The notes beneath the pieces are model-generated. The model was given only the letters and a program-made list of their open reading frames with translations. It did no database searches and had not been told where the DNA came from. Positions 36,593 through 45,461 of a DNA stretch of 64,000 nucleotides are shown here, piece after piece. A program made the position numbers and the translations under genes. The stretch is from positions 2,418,001 to 2,482,000 of the forward strand of contig CP033784.1 in the NCBI GenBank assembly GCA_003955985.1, written 5' to 3'. Origin of the DNA: Corynebacterium jeikeium. GTDB taxonomy: Bacteria; Actinomycetota; Actinomycetes; Mycobacteriales; Mycobacteriaceae. Each line of letters starts with the position of its first letter. The stretch's first letter is position 1.

Positions 36593-37422
36593 AACCAGCG
36601 CTCCAGCACACGAGCAACACCGTCATCATCATTGGTGGCGGTGATTTCGTCTGCAATCTCCTTGACGTTGTCAGCCGCATTGCCCATGGCCACACCCGTG
36701 CCCGCCCACGACAGCATCTCGATATCGTTCGGCATGTCACCGAAGCAGACCACATCTTTCGCGGTCGCTCCGACCAGTTCAGACACGTATTCCAGCCCGG
36801 CGCGCTTAGTCACGCCCGGCGCGGACACCTCCAACAGCCCGTCCGGCATGGAGTAGGTCACGTGCGCCAAGCTCGCGTCAATTGCGGGAGTGACCAGCTC
36901 ATATAGCTGGGCACTGTTCACATCTGAGTTTCGCAGCAAGAGTTTCGTCGCGGGTTCTGACAACACGGCCTCTTCAGCAAGCTCACCGTGCTCATCCGAT
37001 TCCCACGCATGGTCATAGGACGGCGCCACCACAAAAAGCTCATCGATGGCATCATTCGCCGACGTCCCAGCGCGCTCTGCCGCAATGCCGATTCCACCGA
37101 TGGATCGCGCCGCTTCGCGCGCATGCTTGACGACGTATCGCAGCGTCTCCGGCTTCAGTGTGTTGGCGGCAACCACTTCATCACGGCCGGAGTCGTAAAT
37201 CACGGCGCCATTGGCACACACGCACAACGGCTGAACCGGCAGCTGCTCGAGCACTGGTTGCAACCACCGAGCCGGCCTTCCCGTGGCCAGCACCAACGGG
37301 GTTCCGCGGCGTAGCATTCGCGTGACGGCCTGTCGCAGGCGGGGAGTTACCCGCTCCCGCGAGTCGATGAACGTCCCGTCAATATCCGAAGCTACGAGTA
37401 GTGGATGTAGTCTCTCGGTCAC
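36589..37422 (-). CDS. HAD-superfamily (Cof-type) phosphatase
   Basis: A 277-residue cytoplasmic phosphatase of the Cof/class IIB type. Motif I is VASDIDGTFIDS, motif II lies in PLVLATGRPARW, and motif IV is VVCFGDMPNDIEMLSWAG, with the cap domain between. Substrate unknown. GTG start; it lies 6 bases after the stop of the acyltransferase gene on the same strand, so they form an operon. M. tuberculosis has the same HAD (Rv3813c) plus acyltransferase (Rv3814c-3816c) order at this place, which hints at a role in lipid precursor metabolism. Confidence 0.87.
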   Translation of the reverse strand: MTERLHPLLVASDIDGTFIDSRERVTPRLRQAVTRMLRRGTPLVLATGRPARWLQPVLEQLPVQPLCVCANGAVIYDSGRDEVVAANTLKPETLRYVVKHAREAARSIGGIGIAAERAGTSANDAIDELFVVAPSYDHAWESDEHGELAEEAVLSEPATKLLLRNSDVNSAQLYELVTPAIDASLAHVTYSMPDGLLEVSAPGVTKRAGLEYVSELVGATAKDVVCFGDMPNDIEMLSWAGTGVAMGNAADNVKEIADEITATNDDDGVARVLERWF

Positions 37423-37428
37423 TTCGAA

Positions 37429-39078
37429 CTACTTGCCGTCCTCACTGTTGTCATCTTCACCGTCATCGCAGAACCGGTCGTGCAACAACTGCAGCGTTGC
37501 GGCTACTCCCCCATGCTCGACCGTGTCGATTACCCAATCCGCGTTCTTCAGCAGGGACCAGTCCGCATCGGCCATAACTACCGGCATGCCGACACGCTGT
37601 GTGGCTTCCTCAAAGTTCGAGCGACCGGCAAAAAGAATCGCGGTTTCTTCCTTGCGAGCCTGCTTGCGCAGCGTGCTAACCACCGCATTTGTGACGTCCA
37701 GTTTGCTGGCGCCCTCCGGGAGTTCCACGACCTGCAGGTCAACCGACTCCAAAGCCGATAGATTCGGCTTATCTCCCGGTTCGTGCAGAACAACGATTGT
37801 GGCTCCGGCATCGCCGAGCTGCTGCAAGGCCTTCATGTTTTCTTCGCTGATATTGCCCGCGTCGTCGGCAAGCGATGCGGGGTAATCGAAGATGAACGTC
37901 TCCGGCTGAGCGGTGATGAGCCTGTTCAAGCGCTGTGGAAGCTTGTCGCGGATCATCATCGACTGGCCGATAAGACGGTAAACGGTCTGCTGCGTCTGTT
38001 CGACACCGGAGGCGGAGGCCTTCTCTAGCTGCACGTACGCTTCGCGGAACGTCACGCGCATCGAATCCGTGGCAGTACGCACGGACTCCTTGCTCTCCTT
38101 GGCACCGGCGACGACATCATCAGCCATCTGTTCCACAGACTGACGGAACTGCGCCAACAAGGCGGTCGTCTGTTCCCTTCGGCGAGCAGATTCCGCGCTC
38201 ATCGTTTGCGAGGCATCGAGGAACTGCTGCCTGGTCTGATCGCCGAACTCACGAGCGCTATCGCCGAATTCACGTGCCGACTCAGCTAGCTTTTCCTTGA
38301 ATGCGGCCAGATCACCGCGCAAATGACGGATACGCTGACGCTCTTCTTCGACTTTCAGGTCCTCTGCCTGGGCCTCTTCGAAAGTCGGTGCGCCGCCGCC
38401 AAGGCGAGCCGGTACCCAGTAGGCGCCCTTCGGCAGGGGACCTTCTTCAGCTGCGTACTCGTCCCAGAGCTGACGGACACCCTGATCCATGATTTCGTGT
38501 AGCTTTTCGGTGGCTTCTGCCGGATCGCCCTCCGGGGTCCACGGCGGCAAAACCGTAATATGAATCGGAGTATTGCTGCGGCCGAGATGCTTGGGGTGCC
38601 CCTTCGTCCACACGCGCTGGGATCCCACAATCAGCACTGGGATGATGGGCTTGCCGGTGCGCTGCGCCATACGCACCGCACCCGACTTCAGATTCTTGAC
38701 TTCAAAGCTGCGCGAGATAGTCGACTCCGGAAAGATGCCTACCAACTCGTCGTTTTCCAACTTTGCGCAGGCCTCTTCGAAAGACTTGGAGCCGTCGGTG
38801 CGGTCGACCGGAATGTGCTTACAAGCACGCATGATTGGTCCTGCGATCGAATGGTCGAAGACTTCCTTCTTCGCCATAAAACGGACAAAACGGCGGTGCT
38901 TGCGGAATGGAAGACCGACATAGGTGAAGTCCATGTATCCGGTGTGGTTAGTAACGAGAACGGCGCCAGAGTCTTTCGGCACGTTTTCCCAGCCCTTAAC
39001 GGTGAACTTCAAACCTTGGGCAAAGAAGACGGTGCGCGCCAATCCGATAATCGTTAAGTACACAGGATCCTTGAACAT
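37429..39078 (-). CDS. PlsC-family acyltransferase with long C-terminal extension
   Basis: A 549-residue protein whose first 230 residues are a 1-acylglycerol-3-phosphate acyltransferase domain: NHTGYMD (HX4D motif), a substrate-binding region around KHIPVDRTDGSKSF and FPESTISRSF. The remaining 300 residues are unusual: a Glu/Gln/Arg-rich amphipathic helix region with heptad-like KEKLAESAREFGDSAREFGD, then an alpha/beta part (LITAQPETFIFDYP, GATIVVLHEPGD) ending acidic. Start taken at ATG 39078 because the PlsC domain begins there; the frame is open for 41 codons further upstream. Operon with the HAD gene. The lipid made is unknown. Confidence 0.83.
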   Translation of the reverse strand: MFKDPVYLTIIGLARTVFFAQGLKFTVKGWENVPKDSGAVLVTNHTGYMDFTYVGLPFRKHRRFVRFMAKKEVFDHSIAGPIMRACKHIPVDRTDGSKSFEEACAKLENDELVGIFPESTISRSFEVKNLKSGAVRMAQRTGKPIIPVLIVGSQRVWTKGHPKHLGRSNTPIHITVLPPWTPEGDPAEATEKLHEIMDQGVRQLWDEYAAEEGPLPKGAYWVPARLGGGAPTFEEAQAEDLKVEEERQRIRHLRGDLAAFKEKLAESAREFGDSAREFGDQTRQQFLDASQTMSAESARRREQTTALLAQFRQSVEQMADDVVAGAKESKESVRTATDSMRVTFREAYVQLEKASASGVEQTQQTVYRLIGQSMMIRDKLPQRLNRLITAQPETFIFDYPASLADDAGNISEENMKALQQLGDAGATIVVLHEPGDKPNLSALESVDLQVVELPEGASKLDVTNAVVSTLRKQARKEETAILFAGRSNFEEATQRVGMPVVMADADWSLLKNADWVIDTVEHGGVAATLQLLHDRFCDDGEDDNSEDGK

Positions 39079-39519
39079 GGCCTTTACTCTACAATCTTTC
39101 GCACCCCTTAGCGGGGCAATATGTACTGGTATCTGAGACTCGTGAATAAATGTCGTTACAGGCTCATATTCATGTGTAAATGCGAGCGCAGTTCCAGTCA
39201 TCGCCTCTCAAATACGCCACACGCCCGCCGTGCACCCATTGCCCACCCATCAGCCATCTTTGATACCCCCATTATGGGGGGGTTCATTGCCAGCCGACTT
39301 TCAGTCTAAAAGTGGAAAACCTCTATTAACATAGCCATCTACCTGCGGAAAATCGGACAACATTACTGGCGCGATTTTCGTGACTTTTTGCCCCATTATT
39401 TATATCTACGTAACCGTAGGTTGGCGCTCACAAGTAAGCCGAGTTTTGGTAACCTGAGCCGTGAGCCGAGAAATTCTCTTCGACGAAAAATCAACGCCCC
39501 CACCGGGAAGGATTGGAAA
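39079..39519. promoter_or_regulatory. Gene-free region between the acyltransferase gene and glpD
   Basis: A 441-bp divergent intergenic region holding promoters for the acyltransferase gene and glpD. A perfect 15-bp palindrome, CCCCCATTATGGGGG, lies at 39266-39280. The part near glpD is A+T-rich. GGAAGGA at 39506-39512 is the glpD ribosome-binding site. No coding frame is convincing here. Confidence 0.5.
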
Positions 39520-41256
39520 ATGTCGTCCTCTTCATCTCTCGCCCCATCTGCAGTTCTAAATAAGGAACAGCATGAAAAGACCTGGGAGAAATTCGGTACC
39601 GAGCAATACGACGTCGTCATTATCGGCGGCGGTTCTGTAGGCGCTGGCGCTGCACTCGATGCCGCAACCCGTGGTTTGAAGACTGCGGTCATTGAAACTC
39701 GTGACTTCGCAGGCGGTACCTCCAGCCGCTCCTCCAAGATGTTCCACGGCGGTCTGCGCTACCTGCAGATGTTGGACTTCCGCCTGGTAGCTGAATCCCT
39801 GCGCGAGCGCGAACTGTCCATGTCGCACCTGGCACCGCACCTGGTTAAGCCACTGCGCTTCGTCTTCCCGCTGACCCACCGCGTGTGGGAGCGCCCGTTC
39901 ATGGCATCGGGCTTCTTCCTTTACGACGTCATGGGTGGCGCCAAGCAGGTTCCAATGCAGAAGCACTACTCCCGCAAGGGAACCCTGAAGCAGGCTCCGG
40001 GCCTGAAGGAAGATGCCGTGGTTGGCGGCGTTCGCTACTACGACACCCTGGTTGACGATGCCCGTCACACCATGACTGTCCTGCGCACCGCTGCTCACTT
40101 CGGCGCTGATGTCCGCACCTCCACTCAGGTTGTCGACTTCGTGAAGGAAGGCGAGCGCATCGTCGGCGCGAAGCTCCTTGACACCGACACCGGCGCCACC
40201 ACCACCATCCGCGGCAGCGTTTTCGTCAATGCCACCGGTATTTGGTCCGATGAGATTGAGAAGCTGGCTGGCGTCACGGGCAAGTTCCGCGTCCACACCT
40301 CCAAGGGTGTCCACATTGTTATTCCGAAGTCCGCTCTTGAGGGCTCGGTGGCAATGACCTTCGTGACCGAGAAGTCCGTCCTGTTCGTTATCCCGTGGGG
40401 TGAATACTGGATTATCGGTACCACCGACACCGACTGGACCATGAATTTGGCCAACCCGGCAGCTACCCGCGCTGACATCGACTACATCCTCGATCACGTC
40501 AACGCCAAGGTTCGCCGTCCAATTACTTACGACGACATCGTCGGTGTCTACTCGGGTCTGCGGCCACTGGTGGAAGGCGACTCCGACTCCACCACCAACC
40601 TCTCCCGCAACCACGCTGTTGCCCACGTTGCCCCGGGCATGGTTTCCGTCGCAGGCGGTAAGTACACCACCTACCGCGTCATCGGTGCTGACACCATCGA
40701 CGCTGCAGTCCAGGACGTCCCCCGCAAGGTACCGGAGTCCGTCACTGCAGATGTCCCGCTGCTCGGCGCTGACGGCTACCACGCACTGAACAACCAGAAG
40801 CCAGCCCTGGCCAAGCAGTTCGGTATCACCGAGAAGCAGGTCGAGCACCTGCTCAACCGTTACGGCTCCCTCATCTACGAGGTTCTGGCTCCGACAGCCG
40901 AGGACAAGTCCCTGCTCGAGCCGCTGGAGGCTGCTGAGCAGTACATGCGCGCTGAGGTTCTCTACGCCGTGACTCACGAAGGCGCAATGCACCTCGACGA
41001 CATCCTGGAGCGCCGCCTGCGTGTCTCCATGGAGTACGCACACCGCGGTGTCGACAGCGCCCGGGCCACCGCTGAACTGGTTGCCCCAGCTCTGGGTTGG
41101 GACAAGGACACGATGGAGAAGGAGATTAAGGTCTTCATCGAGCGTGTCGAAGCAACTCTGGCAGCTGAACGTGAGCTGACTGACAAGGCCGCTAACGAGA
41201 TTGCTGCTCATGCAGTGGAGACTCGCGCGGACGTCGATGTCAGCCTCGACCGCTAG
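39520..41256 (+). CDS. glpD: Glycerol-3-phosphate dehydrogenase (FAD, aerobic type)
   Basis: Oxidises sn-glycerol 3-phosphate to dihydroxyacetone phosphate and passes electrons to quinone at the membrane. The 578-residue protein has DVVIIGGGSVGAGAALDAAT for FAD binding, TSSRSSKMFHGGLRYLQ, IGTTDTDW and the C-terminal GlpD domain (VTHEGAMHLDDILERRLRVS). Start chosen at ATG 39520, preceded by GGAAGGA. It heads a glycerol cluster with glpF and glpK, but a hairpin between glpD and glpF suggests partly separate transcripts. No glpR-type regulator is visible. Confidence 0.95.
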   Translation: MSSSSSLAPSAVLNKEQHEKTWEKFGTEQYDVVIIGGGSVGAGAALDAATRGLKTAVIETRDFAGGTSSRSSKMFHGGLRYLQMLDFRLVAESLRERELSMSHLAPHLVKPLRFVFPLTHRVWERPFMASGFFLYDVMGGAKQVPMQKHYSRKGTLKQAPGLKEDAVVGGVRYYDTLVDDARHTMTVLRTAAHFGADVRTSTQVVDFVKEGERIVGAKLLDTDTGATTTIRGSVFVNATGIWSDEIEKLAGVTGKFRVHTSKGVHIVIPKSALEGSVAMTFVTEKSVLFVIPWGEYWIIGTTDTDWTMNLANPAATRADIDYILDHVNAKVRRPITYDDIVGVYSGLRPLVEGDSDSTTNLSRNHAVAHVAPGMVSVAGGKYTTYRVIGADTIDAAVQDVPRKVPESVTADVPLLGADGYHALNNQKPALAKQFGITEKQVEHLLNRYGSLIYEVLAPTAEDKSLLEPLEAAEQYMRAEVLYAVTHEGAMHLDDILERRLRVSMEYAHRGVDSARATAELVAPALGWDKDTMEKEIKVFIERVEATLAAERELTDKAANEIAAHAVETRADVDVSLDR

Positions 41257-41387
41257 TTTGCCCCTCCCCCGGTGGCCGTACTAGTTAGTTCTTAGATGGC
41301 CACCAACGCTGTAGCCATAACGAAATAGCTTTCCCTCTTGGGAAAACGGCTTTGCACTTCAAGGGGCTAATGGGCTCGAAATAAAAG

Positions 41388-41423
41388 TGCCGGCGAAAAG
41401 AATCAGTTCTCGCCGGCATTTCT
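41388..41423 (+). terminator. Hairpin between glpD and glpF
   Basis: TGCCGGCGA (41388-41396) and TCGCCGGCA (41410-41418) pair perfectly, followed by TTTCTT. It lies 132 bases past glpD and 75 bases before glpF, so it may terminate or attenuate read-through. Confidence 0.75.
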
Positions 41424-41497
41424 TATACCTAAAAGTTTACGTTGCACGATTCCTCGTGGCCTTTCCCGGTCACGACGCACAGAGAGTTTCACATCTC

Positions 41498-42247
41498 ATG
41501 GAGACAATCACAGGATCCCAGGCATTCCTCTGGGAGTTTTTCGGAACCGCCATTCTAATTCTGCTCGGTAACGGAGTCTGTGCCTCTATCAACCTCCGGA
41601 CTACTCGCGCAGCAAACGCTGGCTGGATGGGCATCGCCTTCGGTTGGGGTATGGCAGTTTTCGCTGGCGCATCGATTGCCGACGTATCCGGTGGCCACTT
41701 GAACCCAGCGGTAACCGTTGCCCTAGCAATCAAGGGCAGCCTGGCCTGGAGCCTGGTCCCTTACTATGTCGCAGGTCAGCTGTTGGGCGCATTCGTAGGT
41801 GCAATCCTGGCATGGGCCGCTTTTAAGCAGCTGTTCGACGCCAATGGTGTCGACGAAAACGGCAACCCAACCAATGCGAATGCCGAAACTGGCGGCAACT
41901 TCTTCACCGCGCCGGTTCACCCAAATAACTTTTGGAATGCCGTCACCGAGTTCATCGCGACCTTCGTTCTGCTCGCATTCATCCTGTTCGGCCCAGCCGG
42001 CGGCGAACTTGGCCCGCTGACCTACTTCGGTGTCTCGTTCATCATTGTGTCGATTGGTCTTTCCCTTGGTTCCCCGACCGGATACGCCATCAACCCTGTT
42101 CGTGACCTCGGCCCGCGTTTGGCCTACGCTTTCGTGCTCCCGATTAAGGGCAAGGGCGATGCGAACTGGGCCTATGCATGGGTTCCGATTGTCGCACCGA
42201 TGCTGGCAGCCGTGGCTGCAGGCGCTCTTGCCTTTGCCATCGGATAA
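41498..42247 (+). CDS. glpF: Glycerol facilitator (MIP/aquaglyceroporin)
   Basis: Membrane channel for glycerol entry. The 249-residue protein has six helices and both NPA-type half-helices: SGGHLNPAVTVALAIKG and YAINPVRDLGPRLAYA. The Asp after the second NP(V)R marks glycerol facilitators rather than water-only channels; the second motif is NPV instead of NPA, a recognised variation. The loop at about 110-145 is Asn-rich (NGVDENGNPTNANAE). Start chosen at ATG 41498, with AGAGAG upstream. glpK follows 84 bases later. Confidence 0.93.
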   Translation: METITGSQAFLWEFFGTAILILLGNGVCASINLRTTRAANAGWMGIAFGWGMAVFAGASIADVSGGHLNPAVTVALAIKGSLAWSLVPYYVAGQLLGAFVGAILAWAAFKQLFDANGVDENGNPTNANAETGGNFFTAPVHPNNFWNAVTEFIATFVLLAFILFGPAGGELGPLTYFGVSFIIVSIGLSLGSPTGYAINPVRDLGPRLAYAFVLPIKGKGDANWAYAWVPIVAPMLAAVAAGALAFAIG

Positions 42248-42331
42248 CGGGAATATGAGAGATATCGCACAATAAAATATCGCAAGCCTGAACACTCACA
42301 TTTACACACAATTTCGCTAGGAGTATCCCCC

Positions 42332-43888
42332 ATGACGCACAGCAAATACGTCCTCGCCATTGACCAGGGAACTACTTCCACCCGCTGCATCATCTTCAAC
42401 CATGACGCAGAAATCGTCACTGTTGCACAGATGGAACACAAGCAGATTTTCCCGGAAGAGGGCTGGGTCGAGCACGACGCTCAGGAGATTTGGACCAACA
42501 CTCGTCGAGTAGTCAGCGAAGCTCTCGCCGATGTCGACATTGCTTCCCAGGATATTGATGCCATCGGTATCACCAACCAGCGTGAAACCACTGTCGTCTG
42601 GGACAAGAACACTGGTGAACCGGTCTACAATGCCATCGTCTGGCAGGACACCCGCACGAATGAGATCTGCAAGGAACTCATGGGGGATGAAGGCGCTGAC
42701 CGCTGGCGTGAGACCACGGGCCTACGTATCAACTCCTACCCAGCTGGCCCGAAGGTGCGCTGGATTCTCGACAACGTCGAGGGAGCTCGCGAAAAGGCTG
42801 AGGCTGGCGATCTACTCTTCGGCACCATCGATACTTGGCTGCTGTGGAATCTCACCGGTGGTGCAGAGGGCGACAACGGCGAAGACGCAGTTCACGCAAC
42901 CGACGTCACCAACGCCTCCCGTACTCTCCTGATGGACCTCAAGACCCTCGAGTGGGATGAGGACATTTGCCGTGAAATTGGCATTCCGATGTCGATGCTG
43001 CCTGACATCCGACCGTCGGTAGGCGACTTCGGCCGTATCCGCGCCCGCGGTTCTCTTGCGGAGCGACCGATTACTGGCATCCTCGGCGACCAGCAGGCCG
43101 CCATGTTCGGCCAGGGCTGCTTCGGCGAGGGCGACACCAAGAACACCTACGGCACTGGGCTGTTCATGCTAATGAATACTGGTGAGAAGCCGAAGTGGTC
43201 TGACCACGGACTCATCTCCACCGTCTGCTACCAGGTCGAGGGAGAGAAGCCGGTCTACGCGCTCGAGGGCTCCGTCTCCATGGGCGGCGCACTTGTTCAG
43301 TGGCTGCGTGACGAGCTGCAGATGATTCCGAATGCGGCATCCATTGAGAACAAGGCAAAGAGCGTCAAGGATAACGGCGGCGTGTACATCGTGCCGGCCT
43401 TCTCCGGTCTTTTTGCTCCTCGTTGGCAGCCGGACGCTCGTGGCGTCATCGTCGGTTTGACCCGTTTCGTCAACCGAAACCACATTGCCCGTGCTGTGCT
43501 GGAGGCTGCTGCGTACCAGACCCGCGAGGTCCTCGACGCCATGGTCGCAGAATCCGACACGGACATCACAACGCTGAGCGTTGATGGTGGCATGACCATG
43601 AACGAGTTCCTCATGCAGTTCCAGTCCGACATCCTGAATGTCGCTGTCACACGCCCGAACAACATTGAAACCACGGCCCTTGGTGCGGCATACGCTGCGG
43701 GCCTTGGCATTGGCTTCTGGTCGAACCTGGATGAGGTCAAGGCTCACATCACGATTGACAAGAAGTGGCGTCCGAAGATGGAGGCCGAAGAGCGCGATCG
43801 CCTGTTCCACCAGTGGAACCGTGCCGTTGAGCGCACCTATGGTTGGGTCGAGGATACGGATGCTGAGGAGGCACCGAAGCCTGAATAA
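42332..43888 (+). CDS. glpK: Glycerol kinase
   Basis: Phosphorylates glycerol with ATP to sn-glycerol 3-phosphate, trapping what GlpF lets in. The 518-residue protein starts with the FGGY-family ATP site [20 protein letters not shown] and contains [44 protein letters not shown] and [20 protein letters not shown]. Length is slightly above the usual 500 because of an acidic tail. A textbook terminator follows. GlpD upstream uses the product. Confidence 0.97.
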   Translation: MTHSKYVLAIDQGTTSTRCIIFNHDAEIVTVAQMEHKQIFPEEGWVEHDAQEIWTNTRRVVSEALADVDIASQDIDAIGITNQRETTVVWDKNTGEPVYNAIVWQDTRTNEICKELMGDEGADRWRETTGLRINSYPAGPKVRWILDNVEGAREKAEAGDLLFGTIDTWLLWNLTGGAEGDNGEDAVHATDVTNASRTLLMDLKTLEWDEDICREIGIPMSMLPDIRPSVGDFGRIRARGSLAERPITGILGDQQAAMFGQGCFGEGDTKNTYGTGLFMLMNTGEKPKWSDHGLISTVCYQVEGEKPVYALEGSVSMGGALVQWLRDELQMIPNAASIENKAKSVKDNGGVYIVPAFSGLFAPRWQPDARGVIVGLTRFVNRNHIARAVLEAAAYQTREVLDAMVAESDTDITTLSVDGGMTMNEFLMQFQSDILNVAVTRPNNIETTALGAAYAAGLGIGFWSNLDEVKAHITIDKKWRPKMEAEERDRLFHQWNRAVERTYGWVEDTDAEEAPKPE

Positions 43889-43904
43889 GTCCTCGTAAGA
43901 GCCG

Positions 43905-43947
43905 AAAAATAGCCCGGAAAACCTATTCGGTTTTCCGGGCTATTTTT
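43905..43947. terminator. Terminator after glpK
   Basis: Two 18-base arms (43905-43922 and 43930-43947) pair perfectly around a 7-base loop, with A-rich and T-rich ends on both sides. It separates glpK from the secreted hydrolase gene. Confidence 0.93.
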
Positions 43948-43969
43948 ATTATAAATTCAGGGCTTGTTT

Positions 43970-43991
43970 GTTATAATAAAATTATTATAAC
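43970..43991. promoter_or_regulatory. Perfect 10-2-10 palindrome upstream of secreted lipase gene
   Basis: GTTATAATAA (43970-43979), two A, TTATTATAAC (43982-43991). It lies 39 bases before the start codon and contains TATAAT-like sequence on both strands, so a bound dimer would block the promoter. Candidate operator; regulator unknown. Confidence 0.5.
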
Positions 43992-44030
43992 TATCATCCA
44001 CTCCTCGATTGAAAACAGAAAAGAGCAATC

Positions 44031-45203
44031 ATGCGTCGCGCATCAATTTTCACTGCGAGTGTGACCACCGCCCTGACTTTGGCCCTGGCCACCCCGGCAG
44101 CATCAGCAGCCCCAACGGACTTCATCAAGAACCCGCTGGAACCAACTCCCGACCCGCAGTCCACTGCAATGGTCGAGCTGCCCACCACCCCGGCACCAAC
44201 CACTACGGTTGACGGACGCCACGTTACGGTCACCGACGGCTACATGACCTCACAGGATGGCAAGGGCACCCAGATTTACTGGAAGTCCAACACCATCCCG
44301 AATGCCAAAGCCACTGTCGTCGTCGTGCATGGCGCTGCAGAACACCTGGGTCGCTACGAGTGGGTAACCGGCAAGCTGCTGAACGCCGGCTACAACGTTT
44401 ACCGCATTGACCACCGTGGGCACGGCCACTCGGGCCAGGTCGAAGGAACCCCAGTTGCCCGTGGCCATATTGATGATTTCCACTCGCTTGTCGATGACCT
44501 GCACATGCTCGTCGAAAAGGCCAAGGCGGAGAACCCGAGCACGAAGACCTTCCTGCTCGGCCACTCCATGGGCGGCCTTGCCGTGGACTTCCACGGCATC
44601 AAGTACCCGGGCAGTGTCGATGGCATTGTCGCCAACGGTGGTGGCGCTCTTTTCAACCCCTACGGTGGCACGGACGAGGGCGAAACCATCACCCCAGAGG
44701 CCATGACCGATGTCCAGCGCGAGGCGCAGCCGACGATTTACCAGCGCCTGCCATTCCAGGACATGACCACATTCAACACTCGCATGCTCAAGGAAGTGCC
44801 GAACCGCACCGAGATGCGCGTGCCATCACTACCCGGCAGCGACTTGATTCAGCTTGGCAACCCGCTGGGTTCGAAGACCTCTTCTTCGCAGGCAGTGCGT
44901 GATGAGTACGAAACTGATCCGTACAACAACTCCAAGCTCTCGCTCGGCATGGCTCAGCAGATGGCTTTTGCCGCCACCTACAACGGCACCAACTCCGTCG
45001 ACTTTGTTGAGCCGACCCTGGTCATGATGGGCGGCCAGGATGAGATTGTGCCGCCGTTCTTCTCGCGCGACTGGTACAACGGCATCTCGTCCACCGACAA
45101 GCAGCTGATCGAGTTCGAAGGCCAGTTCCACGAGACCTTCAACGAGCCGGCACAGCACGAGGCCATTGCGACGGCTATTGCCTGGCTTGATGCGCGTATC
45201 TAA
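44031..45203 (+). CDS. Secreted alpha/beta hydrolase, monoacylglycerol-lipase-like
   Basis: A 390-residue exported serine hydrolase. Signal peptide TALTLALATPAASAAP; a Pro/Thr-rich linker; then the fold with VVVVHGAAEHLGRYEW, YRIDHRGHGHSG, nucleophile LLGHSMGGLAVDF, acid LVMMGGQDEIVPP and histidine EFEGQFHETFNEP. This matches the S33/monoglyceride lipase group. Being secreted and located directly after glpD-glpF-glpK, it probably frees glycerol and fatty acids from host or environmental acylglycerols. The substrate is inference; lysophospholipids are the main alternative. A palindromic operator candidate lies upstream and a strong terminator follows. Confidence 0.85.
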   Translation: MRRASIFTASVTTALTLALATPAASAAPTDFIKNPLEPTPDPQSTAMVELPTTPAPTTTVDGRHVTVTDGYMTSQDGKGTQIYWKSNTIPNAKATVVVVHGAAEHLGRYEWVTGKLLNAGYNVYRIDHRGHGHSGQVEGTPVARGHIDDFHSLVDDLHMLVEKAKAENPSTKTFLLGHSMGGLAVDFHGIKYPGSVDGIVANGGGALFNPYGGTDEGETITPEAMTDVQREAQPTIYQRLPFQDMTTFNTRMLKEVPNRTEMRVPSLPGSDLIQLGNPLGSKTSSSQAVRDEYETDPYNNSKLSLGMAQQMAFAATYNGTNSVDFVEPTLVMMGGQDEIVPPFFSRDWYNGISSTDKQLIEFEGQFHETFNEPAQHEAIATAIAWLDARI

Positions 45204-45271
45204 TTGAACGCTAAATAGGAACCGAACCGCTTCCTAGCAGTTACGAGTTCTCCATAGAGCTAACCCGGTGG

Positions 45272-45315
45272 AATGAGGGGCGATTGCCTTCTGGCAATTG
45301 CCCCTCATTTTCTTT
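45272..45315 (+). terminator. Terminator after secreted lipase gene
   Basis: Two 17-base arms (45272-45288 and 45293-45309) pair with one mismatch around the loop TTCT and are followed by TTTCTTT. Confidence 0.9.
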
Positions 45316-45347
45316 GCCCTGCCCTCTCCGCGCCGTATAAAGCATGC

Positions 45348-45398
45348 AGTACTTGGCAATACAAACTACTGTGCGTATAGTTGGTATTACAAGGTACT
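45348..45398. promoter_or_regulatory. Large imperfect inverted repeat upstream of padR
   Basis: Arms 45348-45368 and 45378-45398 (21 bases each, 17 pairing) around the 9-base spacer CTGTGCGTA. It ends 63 bases before the PadR start codon, a place and size suitable for autoregulation by a PadR dimer. Confidence 0.55.
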
Positions 45399-45461
45399 AG
45401 GTATGAAAAGTATTCTGCCTGGGCAGATTCCTCCATACCGCCGGAAAGAAAGCACAACGCT

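Noticed and set aside
39556..41211. 551-codon frame antisense to glpD
   Set aside because: Shadow of glpD; composition is typical of reverse-frame reading and no motif is present.
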